NCBI RefSeq assembly: GCF_001224225.1
Contig: NZ_CUEE01000005.1
Coordinates: 124,001 to 188,000, forward strand
Length of the DNA: 64,000 bases
Direction of reading: 5' to 3'
From: Staphylococcus borealis
Lineage (GTDB): Bacteria; Bacillota; Bacilli; Staphylococcales; Staphylococcaceae
Shown one piece after another: positions 7,526 to 17,101 of the stretch. Positions within the stretch are counted from its first letter, which is position 1. The number at the start of each line of letters is the position of its first letter. The translations under genes and the position numbers were made by a program. The notes below the pieces were generated by a model that saw only the letters and a list, made by a program, of their open reading frames with translations, searched no databases and was not told the DNA's origin.

Positions 7526-8908
7526 TTAAATATTACCGATTGATAAATATTTTGTTTCTAAGTATGGTTCAATACCTTCTGTGCCACCTTCTCGGCCATA
7601 ACCACTTTCTTTCATACCGCCGAATGGTGCATGGGCAGCTGATGGTCCACCGTCATTCCAACCAATCACGCCATAGTCAAGTGAATGATATAAGTGGAAG
7701 CCAGTACGATAATCATTTGTAAAGAAATAAGCAGCTAAGCCAAATTGTGTATCATTCGCCATTTGAATCGCATCTTCTAAATCTGAATATGTTGCAACAG
7801 GCACGATAGGACCAAATGTTTCCTCTTGCATGGCTAACATCTCTTGGTTCGCATTTGATACGACAACAGGTTTCAAGAAGTTACCACCTAACGCTTGTGC
7901 ATCCTCTAAAGAACGTGATAATTGAGCACCTTTAGATGCTGCATCTTCTAATTGATTAACGACTTTCTTCACGCCATCTTCATTAATCAACGGCCCAATC
8001 GTAACGTCTTTATCCATACCATTTCCGACTTTCAGTTCATGAACTTTTTGCGTTAATTGCTTAACAAACGCATCTTCAACCGCTTCATGTACGTATACAC
8101 GGTTTGCACAGATACATGTTTGACCCGCATTTCGGAATTTTGAAGCAATTGTTTGGTCTACCGCATAATCAATATCGGCGTCTTCATGAACAATGAGTGG
8201 TGCCAGGCCACCCAGTTCCATTGTGACATTTTCAACGGATTCAGCCGCTTGCGCAATAAGTTTCTTACCTACATTAGTTGAGCCAGTAAACGTCACTTTC
8301 TGCATCACTGGATGTTTCGTGAATAATTCACCTGCGTCTTTACCTGACATAATTACGTATTGAACGGCATCTTCTGGGATACCCGCTTCATGCGCTAATT
8401 CAATTAAGCGTATCGTTGTCAGTGGTGTTTGCGTCGCAGGTTTACACACAATGGTACAACCTGCAGCTAATGCTGGCGCAATCTTACGTGTAATCATTGC
8501 CGCTGGGAAATTCCACGGCGTAATAGCACCAACTACACCTACTGGGAATTTCTTAATGATAATGTTTTTATTCGGTGTATTCGCAGGAATGGTACGTCCG
8601 TAAATACGTTTGGCTTCTTCGGCATACCAAGAAACGTATGAATTCGCGTAGTCTACTTCACCTTGTGCTTCTTTTAAAGGTTTACCGCCCTCTTTAGTAA
8701 TAAGTTCTGCCAATTCTTCTTTATGTTCGTTAATCAAAGCGAACCATTTATATAATTTGTCTGCACGTTCATGTGCATCTACCTCTCTCCAAGATTTAAA
8801 CGCTTCATGTGCTTTCTCAATTTGTTGTTTCGCTGTTGCTTCGTCAGTATAGTCTAATGTTTGAATCACTTCGTTTGTCGCTGGATTAAGCACTTCTAAT
8901 GTTGCCAT
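7526..8908 (-). CDS. gabD: NAD(P)-dependent succinate-semialdehyde dehydrogenase
   Basis: The 460-residue aldehyde dehydrogenase oxidises succinic semialdehyde to succinate. It has GVVGAITPWNFP, the general-base Glu231 in MELGG, the nucleophile Cys265 in GQTCICANR, and EETFGPIVPV near the C-terminus. Length and motifs fit the GabD branch. The GGGGTGGATGTAA leader contains the ribosome site for the ATG. It is divergent from an FAD dehydrogenase at 9070, with a shared 161-base control region holding an inverted repeat. A nearby STAR copy follows its stop. Confidence 0.85.
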   Translation of the reverse strand: MATLEVLNPATNEVIQTLDYTDEATAKQQIEKAHEAFKSWREVDAHERADKLYKWFALINEHKEELAELITKEGGKPLKEAQGEVDYANSYVSWYAEEAKRIYGRTIPANTPNKNIIIKKFPVGVVGAITPWNFPAAMITRKIAPALAAGCTIVCKPATQTPLTTIRLIELAHEAGIPEDAVQYVIMSGKDAGELFTKHPVMQKVTFTGSTNVGKKLIAQAAESVENVTMELGGLAPLIVHEDADIDYAVDQTIASKFRNAGQTCICANRVYVHEAVEDAFVKQLTQKVHELKVGNGMDKDVTIGPLINEDGVKKVVNQLEDAASKGAQLSRSLEDAQALGGNFLKPVVVSNANQEMLAMQEETFGPIVPVATYSDLEDAIQMANDTQFGLAAYFFTNDYRTGFHLYHSLDYGVIGWNDGGPSAAHAPFGGMKESGYGREGGTEGIEPYLETKYLSIGNI

Positions 8909-8994
8909 TTACATCCACCCCTTTAAGAACATTTGATACAAGTATATACCCGTAGAAGTTGATAATCTATCAAACCGTTTTGTTAACATTTAGG

Positions 8995-9014
8995 TTGTCA
9001 CTTTCGTATGACAA
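8995..9014. promoter_or_regulatory. Inverted repeat between gabD and the FAD dehydrogenase
   Basis: TTGTCA (8995-9000) and TGACAA (9009-9014) flank an 8-base centre. It lies upstream of the AT-rich TTGATAAAATATG block that may hold the -10 of the plus-strand gene. It could be an operator for one or both genes. The regulator is unknown. Confidence 0.35.
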
Positions 9015-9069
9015 TATTACTTGATAAAATATGTAGACTACATAAAACAATGGTTGTAAGGAGTTTTTT

Positions 9070-10728
9070 ATGAATAAAAAGATATTTGTCATTGGATCTG
9101 GTTTAAGTGGGTTAGTTGCTGCGACAGAATTATTAAAGAAAGGCTATCACGTCACAATGTTAGACCAGGAACCTCGTCAAGCGATTGGTGGTCAAGCTTA
9201 TTGGTCATTCGGTGGGCTATTTCTAGTTAACTCAAAGATCCAACAACGTCTAGGGGTTAAAGATTCGTATGAACTTGCGCTGAATGATTGGTTTGGCTCT
9301 GCTCAATTTGACCGCCTGGAGGATGAAGATTATTGGGCGAAACAATGGGCTGAAGCCTACGTGCGCTTTGCGACTTTTGAAAAGGAAAATTATTTAAAAT
9401 CGATGGGTGTACGCCTAACACCGATCTTAGGTTGGGCTGAACGTGGCGGTACGTCTGCTTCAGGTCATGGTAATTCTGTGCCACGCTTTCATATCACATG
9501 GGGGACAGGTCCTGGATTAGTTGAGCCGTTTAGTCGTTACGTCCTTGAAAAAGAACAAGAAGGTCAATTTGAATTTCTCGCACGTCATCAAGTAACAGAT
9601 ATTGGTATCAAACATAATCAAGTGACACACATTGCTGGAAATATTTTAGAACCAAGTGATGTGGCACGCGGTGAGAAATCATCCCGTACCGTGATAGATA
9701 CATTCCATTTCGAAGTGGATGCGCTGTTAATTACTTCAGGTGGTATTGGTGCCAACATGCCACTTATTCGTAAATACTGGCCTAAACGTTTAGGTAATCC
9801 ACCAAAAACTATGATTCAAGGGGTACCTGATTCAACGGATGGCCGGTTAATTCAAATTACTGAAGATGCAGGAGCAAACATCGTGAATAAAGATCGTATG
9901 TGGCACTACACTGAAGGTATCCAGAATCATAGCCCAATTTGGTCGAACCACGGCATTCGTATTATTCCAGGTCCATCTTCTATGTGGTTTGACGCTACTG
10001 GCAAACGTATGCCTGCGCCTGATTATCCTGGTTTCGACACCTTACATACATTAGAAACTATCATGAACACAGGTTATGACTACTCGTGGTTCATCTTAAC
10101 AGAAGACATTATTAAGAAAGAATTCGTCCTTTCAGGCTCTGAACAGAACCCTGATTTAACGGACAAAGATATCAAGTTGCTACTTCAAGAACGCTTAGGT
10201 CGTAAAGCAACCTCTCCAGTAGAAGCCTTTATGAATAATGGCCCGGACTTTGTTATCGCTGATGATTTAGGTACGCTAGTTCGAAAAATGAACGACTTAG
10301 TTGGTAGTACGTTACTTGATTATGAAGCGATTAAGCAAGAAATCAAAGCACGCGACTTACAAATTGATAATCCGTTTACGAAAGATCCACAAGTCGCATT
10401 TATCAATAATGCACGCCAGTTCTTAGGCGATAAATTGATTCGTACGGCCAAACCTCATAAAATATTAAGTGGAAGAAACGGACGTTTGATCGCCGTCAAA
10501 TTAAATATCATTAGTCGTAAAACACTTGGTGGCATTCAAACAAATTTAGAAGGCCAAGCACTTAATTCAAAGATGCAACCGATACAAGGTCTATATGCGG
10601 CAGGTGAAGCTTCTGGTTTTGGTGGTGGCGGTGTCCATGGTTATCGCGCTTTAGAAGGCACTTTCCTTGGTGGTTGTATCTTCAGTGGCATACGTGCAGC
10701 TGAAGGTATCCACCATTATATACAGTAA
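9070..10728 (+). CDS. FAD-binding dehydrogenase of the fumarate reductase / ketosteroid dehydrogenase family
   Basis: The 552-residue flavoprotein starts with the FAD loop VIGSGLSGLVAATELL (residues 6-21), has GGQAYWSFGGLF after it, and ends with GLYAAGEASGFGGGGVHGYRALEGTFLGGC, typical of FAD_binding_2 dehydrogenases that desaturate ketones or reduce enoates. There is no signal peptide, so it is cytosolic. TAAGGAG lies 9 bases before the ATG. The substrate is not evident. It is divergent from gabD. Confidence 0.8.
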   Translation: MNKKIFVIGSGLSGLVAATELLKKGYHVTMLDQEPRQAIGGQAYWSFGGLFLVNSKIQQRLGVKDSYELALNDWFGSAQFDRLEDEDYWAKQWAEAYVRFATFEKENYLKSMGVRLTPILGWAERGGTSASGHGNSVPRFHITWGTGPGLVEPFSRYVLEKEQEGQFEFLARHQVTDIGIKHNQVTHIAGNILEPSDVARGEKSSRTVIDTFHFEVDALLITSGGIGANMPLIRKYWPKRLGNPPKTMIQGVPDSTDGRLIQITEDAGANIVNKDRMWHYTEGIQNHSPIWSNHGIRIIPGPSSMWFDATGKRMPAPDYPGFDTLHTLETIMNTGYDYSWFILTEDIIKKEFVLSGSEQNPDLTDKDIKLLLQERLGRKATSPVEAFMNNGPDFVIADDLGTLVRKMNDLVGSTLLDYEAIKQEIKARDLQIDNPFTKDPQVAFINNARQFLGDKLIRTAKPHKILSGRNGRLIAVKLNIISRKTLGGIQTNLEGQALNSKMQPIQGLYAAGEASGFGGGGVHGYRALEGTFLGGCIFSGIRAAEGIHHYIQ

Positions 10729-10877
10729 ATTTCATAAATATACACTTCCGAAATTAAGTATTTTCAGAATGTATAAGTTACCACTTTCTATGCATTTTAT
10801 TGTAAAATTACTTTAAACATTAATTATTTTAGGTAATAGTTATCAATTTTACAATTTTTGCATAAGAAGGTGATACT

Positions 10878-11276
10878 ATGTCTCGTGATAGCTTGAAATC
10901 TTTGAAGAATAAAACTGTAACCGTAACAGGCCAAGTTGAATATATTACTATAACACCTAAAATACACATCCCAAATAAACCTATTTTCTCGAAAATTTTA
11001 TTAACTGATGTGAACATCGGCGGTCAATATTTCGATCATGTTTGGGTTTATGCAGCGAAGCGATATTATCACGACCAAGATCCATTTTTACATCAAGTTG
11101 TTAAATTTAAATCGAAAGTAACGCCTTATGTTAAACATGGCCAACACGGCTATGTCGAAGACTATGGTATTGATTATGTCAAAAGCTTAAGCATACTGCC
11201 TAATACGTCAATTGAAGAATATGACGAAAGATATTATGATGATGATATTACTGTAGACTTTTTCTTAACGAATTAA
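10878..11276 (+). CDS. Uncharacterised 132-residue protein
   Basis: I do not recognise this protein. It is soluble, begins MSRDSLKSLKNKTVTVTGQVEYI, and has alternating strand-like blocks and a very acidic, tyrosine-rich end (EEYDERYYDDDITVDFF). A small beta-barrel fold of OB type is conceivable from VTVTGQVEYI and VVKFKSKVTPY, but this is a guess. AAGGTG precedes the ATG, and a strong terminator follows directly, so it is a single-gene unit. Confidence 0.65.
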   Translation: MSRDSLKSLKNKTVTVTGQVEYITITPKIHIPNKPIFSKILLTDVNIGGQYFDHVWVYAAKRYYHDQDPFLHQVVKFKSKVTPYVKHGQHGYVEDYGIDYVKSLSILPNTSIEEYDERYYDDDITVDFFLTN

Positions 11277-11277
11277 A

Positions 11278-11326
11278 AGCACATTGCAAAGCTTGATTAA
11301 CTATCAAGTGCAATGTGCTTTTGTTA
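11278..11326. terminator. Terminator shared by convergent genes at 11276 and 11329
   Basis: AGCACATTGCA (11278-11288) pairs with TGCAATGTGCT (11309-11319), with a T-rich tail TTTTGTTA. AAAA on the other side permits action on minus too. Confidence 0.85.
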
Positions 11327-11328
11327 TG

Positions 11329-13035
11329 TTATTTCACTTTTAATCCGCGGTAACGGTTTAACGTTCCAATAAATTCTTGTTTACGTGGTAGCGCTAGATT
11401 ACCCGGATGACCATCGAAGTTAGATACCGCTTCGATGCCATGCTTTTCAATCACCTCATACATTTGGTTCGTCGCCTCAATAAGACTTAAATGATGATCT
11501 ATCAGTTGATGTCTAAAGTAATTGATCATAACCGGCAATGCATTGGTTTGACTATCGTCAACCAGTTGCTCTAAACCAGATAAATCAATTGCTTCCTTGC
11601 CGTACATGACTGTGTGTAGTCCTTTCGCTTTCAATCGATCATCTTTTCCCTTCTTAGAGAAAGAAGTGACTAACGGCACCCGAGATGGAATCTCACCAAA
11701 TGGCGTATCTGCTTGTGTGTCGCGTTGATAGCCGTCTGATTGTGCAATGGCTTTCGCTTCATCCGTCACATCCTTCAAATGATACGCATCCATCATTAAT
11801 ACTTGGTCGGCTACATCAAAGTAATCACCAGAGCCACCGACAATCAAAATGGTTGAAACGTGATGTGTTTCAAAGAGTGGTCTCACTTTATTTGAAAATG
11901 GTGTAATGGGCTCTTTATCAGGCGCAATCAATTTCTGCATGCGCCCATCACGTATCATAAAGTTCGTTGCTGATGTGTCTTCATCTATAAGCAATGTTGA
12001 CGTTTGCGTTTCCAATGCTTCCATCACATTTGCCGCTTGAGAGGTACTGCCACTCGCATTCTCAGTTGAAAAATGCGTCGTGTCCTTCTTACCAGGCAAA
12101 TTATCTATAAACGGACTAATGTTAACGTTGTGAATACCACGTCCATCCTCAGCACGTATCTTCATAGCATCATGACGTGTAATTACAAATTCACGTCCAT
12201 CATTTGGAATATGGTCATAAACGCTACGTTCAAGCGCTTCTAATAAGGTCGATTTACCATGATAACCGCCACCAACAATCAATGTGATGCCTTCAGGAAT
12301 AGACATCCCTGTGACTGCCCGACCACTTGGTAAGTTAAACGTCGTCTCAAGCGTTGTTGGACTCGTAAATCGAATCGCATCTTTCATCGGTTCATCAGAC
12401 ACACCACTTTTTCTTGGTAAAATAGCATTATTCGCAACGAAAGCAACAAGATGTTGTTGTTCAAGTTGTTCTCTAATATACGTTTGGTCGAGTTTTACTG
12501 TCACTTGATGTTGGAGTGCTTGCTGATCAATATTTTGATACATAATGGCTTGATTTACGATCTTTGGTAAACCGTTGATCAGTGTATGCGCTGCAGCTTT
12601 TCCAAGAATCTTACGTCCTGCAGCCGGCATACCAACTTCAAAGCGCACTTCAATGGTTTTATCATTGATTACAACCGACGTGCGTTCTAGCATTTCTTGG
12701 CCACAATGATTGATAAAGATTTTTCCATTTTTCCCAGAACCTTTTACAGTGCGATTAAACGTTGCGACTTGATAGGCAAACGCTCGGGTTAAGAAGTCCG
12801 ATACTGCAAGCCGTTTGTCTTTCGTATCTAGTAAATGATCCGGAATTTGAGCAACATCTCGTTGGATCATAAGTCGCATTTTTGAAGGTGGCGCAAAAGG
12901 ATCCACCTGTACATGATCAATAGCTAAACGAAATTGATTAAAGGCATATGTTCCTTTAATTCTTTTATACGCGCCGTATTTTTGTCCATCTAAAGATTTC
13001 AATGTCTTATCGAGATCTGTCGAGCGTTTCATCAT
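11329..13035 (-). CDS. ABC_ATPase-family P-loop protein (MRB1590-like)
   Basis: This roughly 569-residue soluble ATPase is of the ABC_ATPase family (the group including trypanosome MRB1590), whose bacterial role is unclear; nucleic-acid binding is suspected. It shows a basic N-terminal domain, then a Walker A in IVGGGYHGKSTLLEAL, a DEDTSATNFMIRD block replacing the usual Walker B, and a C-terminal domain. There is no transporter membrane partner nearby. The start is placed at the ATG pair after GGAGG (13035 or 13032); the first in-frame ATG at 13050 lies upstream of the ribosome site. Confidence 0.8.
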   Translation of the reverse strand: MMKRSTDLDKTLKSLDGQKYGAYKRIKGTYAFNQFRLAIDHVQVDPFAPPSKMRLMIQRDVAQIPDHLLDTKDKRLAVSDFLTRAFAYQVATFNRTVKGSGKNGKIFINHCGQEMLERTSVVINDKTIEVRFEVGMPAAGRKILGKAAAHTLINGLPKIVNQAIMYQNIDQQALQHQVTVKLDQTYIREQLEQQHLVAFVANNAILPRKSGVSDEPMKDAIRFTSPTTLETTFNLPSGRAVTGMSIPEGITLIVGGGYHGKSTLLEALERSVYDHIPNDGREFVITRHDAMKIRAEDGRGIHNVNISPFIDNLPGKKDTTHFSTENASGSTSQAANVMEALETQTSTLLIDEDTSATNFMIRDGRMQKLIAPDKEPITPFSNKVRPLFETHHVSTILIVGGSGDYFDVADQVLMMDAYHLKDVTDEAKAIAQSDGYQRDTQADTPFGEIPSRVPLVTSFSKKGKDDRLKAKGLHTVMYGKEAIDLSGLEQLVDDSQTNALPVMINYFRHQLIDHHLSLIEATNQMYEVIEKHGIEAVSNFDGHPGNLALPRKQEFIGTLNRYRGLKVK

Positions 13036-13130
13036 TATTCCTCCGTTCAATACGTCTATATGTACTGTTTACCCGACCTAACCGGCAAGCATAACGTCAT
13101 TCTTGAAATTCCTGATCTGCTTATAAAAAA

Positions 13131-13174
13131 ATACACCTCATACAGATAGATTTTCACCTACTGTTGAGATGTAT
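13131..13174 (-). terminator. Terminator of the kinase-MFS-SDR operon
   Basis: ATACACCTCA (13131-13140) pairs with TGAGATGTAT (13165-13174). On minus a run of seven T follows. It lies 25 bases past the SDR stop. Confidence 0.85.
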
Positions 13175-13198
13175 ATTTTTGCCATTCATTAAATATGA

Positions 13199-13981
13199 TT
13201 ATAATGCTGTGTAACCACCGTCAATTGTAAATACGCTACCTTGTGCGAATGATGACGCATCTGATGCAAGGTATACAACAATGCCACCTAGCTCTTCTGG
13301 TTCACCTGGACGACCCATTGGTGTTGCTCCCATCCAATAGTCAATCATTTCGCCACCAGTATTAAACATTGGTTCAGTTAATGCCGTTTTCATGTATCCT
13401 GGCGCAATTGTGTTTACTTTGATGCCATATTTAGACCATTCCATTGCTAAACTTTTCGTTAACATGATAACGCCTGCTTTAGACGCATTATAAGATGCTT
13501 GTTCTTGAGGTTTATTGGCAATTAAGCCTGACATAGATGAAGTATTAATGATTGAACCATAGCCTTGTTTGATCATTTGACGTCCTACTGCTTGTGCTAC
13601 TAAGAAGACACCATTTAAGTTTAAGTTAATTACTTTTAACCAATTTTCGTAAGACACATCTTCTGCTTTTTCATTAATTGTCATACCCGCATTGTTGACT
13701 AAGATATCTACTTTGCCATACTCATTTACGACGTCATCCACCATTTTATTAACGTCTTCTGGATTAGTTACGTCTACTTTTAATGCTGTCGTTTTAACGC
13801 CTTCATTATCAGCAATTGCTTTCGCTGTTTCTTGTGCTAAGTCTAATTTAATGTCTGCAATTACAATATCTGCGCCTGCTTGTGCCAATGCTTCTGCCAT
13901 CGCTTTACCTAGACCCATGGCACCACCTGTTACGATTGCTACTTTACCATTTACTTTAAATTGATCAATAATGTTTGTCAT
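13199..13981 (-). CDS. SDR dehydrogenase of the polyol/pentose operon
   Basis: A classical SDR of about 260 residues: TGGAMGLGKA cofactor loop, NNAGMT, SSMSG with the catalytic Ser, YNASKAG catalytic Tyr/Lys, and a C-terminal FTIDGGYTAL. It is the last gene of an operon with an MFS polyol-type transporter and an FGGY sugar kinase. I infer that it oxidises the imported pentitol (ribitol, arabitol or xylitol) to a ketopentose for the kinase. AAAAAGG is best spaced to the ATG at 13981, so the ATG at 13990 is probably not used. Confidence 0.8.
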   Translation of the reverse strand: MTNIIDQFKVNGKVAIVTGGAMGLGKAMAEALAQAGADIVIADIKLDLAQETAKAIADNEGVKTTALKVDVTNPEDVNKMVDDVVNEYGKVDILVNNAGMTINEKAEDVSYENWLKVINLNLNGVFLVAQAVGRQMIKQGYGSIINTSSMSGLIANKPQEQASYNASKAGVIMLTKSLAMEWSKYGIKVNTIAPGYMKTALTEPMFNTGGEMIDYWMGATPMGRPGEPEELGGIVVYLASDASSFAQGSVFTIDGGYTAL

Positions 13982-13995
13982 TTTTATCATCCTTT

Positions 13996-15276
13996 TTAAT
14001 TTGATTGTGAACTAATTGTTGTTTTGACTTGTCTTCCAGGCTGTTGTACTTTCATAAAGAATGTAAGAACAAAGCCTAATACATAAATCACTGCATAAGC
14101 CCAAATAGTCACTTCTGCTGAAGCGAAGATGAGCATCACACTTGCAAGTCCATAACCCAGGAAATTACTTAATCCTGCTGCTAGGTTATGTACAGATACT
14201 GCGGCACCTTTATGTTCTGGGACCAACGTTGGGAATATAGCTGACATTGGAACGAACGCAGCAACTGCGAAACCAAACATAATCGCAATTAACGTTGTCA
14301 CGATGATATTAGGCCCACTCCATGATGGGAAGTAATAAAACGCTAATGTGGATACGGCCATACCAATACAACCGAACCAACGGACTTGGCGTACCCAACC
14401 AATTTTATCGCCCATAATACCCCAGAATAAGTTTGTAAATATGGTAATAATGTACATTAATCCCCATACACGTAACCATTCTGACGTAGTGAAACCGAAA
14501 TCTGCAGTGTAAACATGAGGTAAGAATACAACCAAGCCGAATAATGACAATTGGTTAATAATACGTACGACAAAGGCAACTGCTACATTCTTATTTTTAA
14601 GAATAGTAATCCCTCGACCAAATTCTCTTAACATTTCTTTCTTAGTCATATGTTGCGCTTCTACGTCTTTACCTTTTTTATCTTTAACTAAGAACATCGC
14701 GATTAATCCACCAATTAAGATGAAGACTAATGCTGACCATAAAGTGCCCATCTCACCAATCACTGGAATTGAAAAGCTTGGTAAATATGAACCTAATACA
14801 CCTATACCAATTGAATACATTGCCCAGAACCAACCCATGGCTGACGCCAGCTTGTAACTTGGTGAAGAATATGTAATCCATACGACAAAGCTATAAATAA
14901 ACATTGGATATGCTAAACCACGAATACCATACATGATCATCATCATGGCATAGTTCTGTTGTTCTAAACCAAAGACTAAGAATCCAACATGGAAGACCAT
15001 CCAAATGATAAATGCGAATGTCATCACACGTCTTGGGCTAAAAATCTCAGCCATCACACCTGATAACCACGAAGCAATTGCTACCACTAAACCGTAAACG
15101 GTTAAGACATTACCAGCTTCTGAATTATCAAAGCCCAGGCTCATAATATATTTAGATAAAAACGCCTGTTCCATACCATCTCCGGTCATGAAGATTGCTA
15201 CGGCAATGTAACCCCATATTAATACCATAGGCAATCCTAAAAATTGACGTTCTCGTTTTTCTATCTCGTTCGTCAC
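13996..15276 (-). CDS. MFS transporter, CsbX / polyol permease type
   Basis: The 426-residue protein has about twelve membrane segments. GDGMEQAFLSKYIMSLGFDNSEAG near the start and the central RIINQLSLFGLVVFLPHVY block resemble the RbtT/DalT/CsbX branch of MFS permeases that carry ribitol and D-arabinitol. It lies 14 bases before the SDR ATG and 34 bases after the kinase stop, in one operon. The most likely job is polyol uptake with proton symport. The exact substrate cannot be read from the sequence. Confidence 0.78.
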   Translation of the reverse strand: MTNEIEKRERQFLGLPMVLIWGYIAVAIFMTGDGMEQAFLSKYIMSLGFDNSEAGNVLTVYGLVVAIASWLSGVMAEIFSPRRVMTFAFIIWMVFHVGFLVFGLEQQNYAMMMIMYGIRGLAYPMFIYSFVVWITYSSPSYKLASAMGWFWAMYSIGIGVLGSYLPSFSIPVIGEMGTLWSALVFILIGGLIAMFLVKDKKGKDVEAQHMTKKEMLREFGRGITILKNKNVAVAFVVRIINQLSLFGLVVFLPHVYTADFGFTTSEWLRVWGLMYIITIFTNLFWGIMGDKIGWVRQVRWFGCIGMAVSTLAFYYFPSWSGPNIIVTTLIAIMFGFAVAAFVPMSAIFPTLVPEHKGAAVSVHNLAAGLSNFLGYGLASVMLIFASAEVTIWAYAVIYVLGFVLTFFMKVQQPGRQVKTTISSQSN

Positions 15277-15310
15277 TTTAATCCCACTTTCTACCTTTGT
15301 TTATTAGTTG

Positions 15311-16921
15311 TTATTTATGTTCTGAATGAAATTGTTCATGCGCAAGACGTTCAAGTGGAATGCCTTGTTTAAAACGTTCTGTATACTGTTCAAAATGTGC
15401 AACTTCTTCTTCAGTTGGCGTCATAGTCATAGATTCTGTTCCTTTAAATGCGAAATCATTTAAATAAGTTGCTAAATTAGATGTCTCTGTTTCAATCATG
15501 TATCTTGCTAAGACAGCGATACCCCAAGCGCCACCTTCACTCGCAGTTTGCATGACACGCACTGGGCTGTCTAAAGCGGCCGCTAAGAAGGATTGCGCAA
15601 CTTTTTCAGTCTTAAATATGCCACCATGACCAAACATTGAATCAATATGAATATTTTCTTTTTCTTTTAGTAAGTCAATACCAATTTTCAACGTAGTAAA
15701 TGCGCTATAAATATGCGTCTTCATTAAGTTGGCTAAATTAAAATTGCTATCTACTGATCGTACAAGCATTGGATAGCCATGTTGTACATCTGTAATAAAT
15801 TCACCTGAAATATAACCAAATGACAATAACTTACCTAAATCATCATCGCCTTTTAAAGCCCGTTCAAACAATTTGGTAAATAGTTCACCTTTATCATATT
15901 GAACGCCCATCGTTTCAAAGACTTCGCCAAATAGATCAACCCACGCATTAATATCTGATGTACAGTTATTCGCATGAATCATTGCTACTTCATAACCATC
16001 TGGTGTTGTAACAATATCTACCTCTGGATAAACATCTTTGATTGGCTTTTCAAGAACAATCATTGAGAAGATACTTGTACCTGCCGAAATATTCCCTGTT
16101 CTTGGTGCTACACTATTCGTCGCTACCATTCCTGTAGCCGCATCTGCTTCAGGTGCGCATAATGGACATCCAGCTTGTAACTCACCGTTCGGGTCTACTA
16201 ATTTCGCACCCGTTTCCGTAAGACGTCCGGCATACTCTCCTGCTACAACCACTTTAGGCAAGAGATCTCTTATGTCTTGTGTGTAACCCTTTTCAGAAAA
16301 TTTCTTATTAAAACGCTGAATAATATCTTCACGATAGTCTTGTGTTTCACTATCAATTGGGAACATGCCTGATGCATCTCCGATACCCAATACTTTCTCA
16401 TCAGTTAAATACCAGTGTATGTATCCCGCAAGTGTCGTCATATAACGTACTTTCTCAACATGTACTTCTTGATCTAATGCTGATTGATAAAGTTGTGCAA
16501 TACTCCAACGTTCTGGAATATTGACTTGGAAATCTTCACGCAATTGTTCAGCTGCTTTATTAGCATTGTTATTACGCCAAGTTCTAAATGGCACGAGTAA
16601 ATCATCATTGTCATCAAATGGTAAGTAGCCATGCATCATACCACTAATACCTAATGAAGCGAGTTGACGCACCGTCACATCATATTTGTCTTTAAGTTCT
16701 TGCGTCATTGCACCATATGCACGTTGAATACCTACCCATGCGTCATTCATCGAATAAGTCCAATAACCGTTACGGTAACTGTTCTCCCATTCAAATGAAC
16801 CTGTTGCGAGTGTTTGGCATTGATCATCAATCGCAATCGCTTTAATTCGTGTTGATCCGAATTCAATACCAACCGTTAAATGTCCTGCTTCAATAAATTG
16901 TTTAATCTCTGTATTATTCAT
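15311..16921 (-). CDS. FGGY-family carbohydrate kinase (ketopentose kinase type)
   Basis: The 536-residue protein has the FGGY ATPase layout: an N-terminal GIEFGSTRIKAIAID phosphate loop, GISGMMHG in the substrate domain, GNISAGTSIFSM in the middle and EGGAWGIAVLARYM near the end. The family phosphorylates xylulose, ribulose and similar sugars. It heads an operon with a polyol-type MFS and an SDR, so a ketopentose made from a pentitol is the likely substrate. AAGGTGAAACG gives a well-spaced ribosome site. A consensus cre site 23 bases upstream of the start predicts CcpA repression by glucose. Confidence 0.82.
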   Translation of the reverse strand: MNNTEIKQFIEAGHLTVGIEFGSTRIKAIAIDDQCQTLATGSFEWENSYRNGYWTYSMNDAWVGIQRAYGAMTQELKDKYDVTVRQLASLGISGMMHGYLPFDDNDDLLVPFRTWRNNNANKAAEQLREDFQVNIPERWSIAQLYQSALDQEVHVEKVRYMTTLAGYIHWYLTDEKVLGIGDASGMFPIDSETQDYREDIIQRFNKKFSEKGYTQDIRDLLPKVVVAGEYAGRLTETGAKLVDPNGELQAGCPLCAPEADAATGMVATNSVAPRTGNISAGTSIFSMIVLEKPIKDVYPEVDIVTTPDGYEVAMIHANNCTSDINAWVDLFGEVFETMGVQYDKGELFTKLFERALKGDDDLGKLLSFGYISGEFITDVQHGYPMLVRSVDSNFNLANLMKTHIYSAFTTLKIGIDLLKEKENIHIDSMFGHGGIFKTEKVAQSFLAAALDSPVRVMQTASEGGAWGIAVLARYMIETETSNLATYLNDFAFKGTESMTMTPTEEEVAHFEQYTERFKQGIPLERLAHEQFHSEHK

Positions 16922-16943
16922 CGTTTCACCTTACTTTTTGTTA

Positions 16944-16957
16944 TGAAAACGTTATCA
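16944..16957 (+). promoter_or_regulatory. cre site (CcpA operator) before the FGGY kinase operon
   Basis: TGAAAACGTTATCA fits the consensus TGWAARCGYTWNCW at every position. It lies 23 bases upstream of the kinase start. Confidence 0.75.
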
Positions 16958-17000
16958 TAGATTTATACTAGCATATGTATTTTTCATGAAACAAGAGAAA

Positions 17001-17014
17001 AGTAAGCGCTTTCC
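17001..17014 (-). promoter_or_regulatory. Second cre-like site before the FGGY kinase operon
   Basis: On minus GGAAAGCGCTTACT matches the cre consensus with one mismatch at the first base. It lies 44 bases upstream of the first cre site, so CcpA could bind both. Confidence 0.5.
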
Positions 17015-17026
17015 AAATTTTGTAAG

Positions 17027-17073
17027 TAAAAAAACACCTTTATCTTCTAATTACAATATTATAGATAAAGGTG
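17027..17073 (-). terminator. Terminator after the aldehyde reductase gene
   Basis: CACCTTTATCT (17035-17045) pairs with AGATAAAGGTG (17063-17073). On minus a long T-run (17034-17027) follows. It lies 28 bases past the stop. Confidence 0.85.
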
Positions 17074-17101
17074 CTACCTCAAATGGCGTATTCACTTATA
17101 T

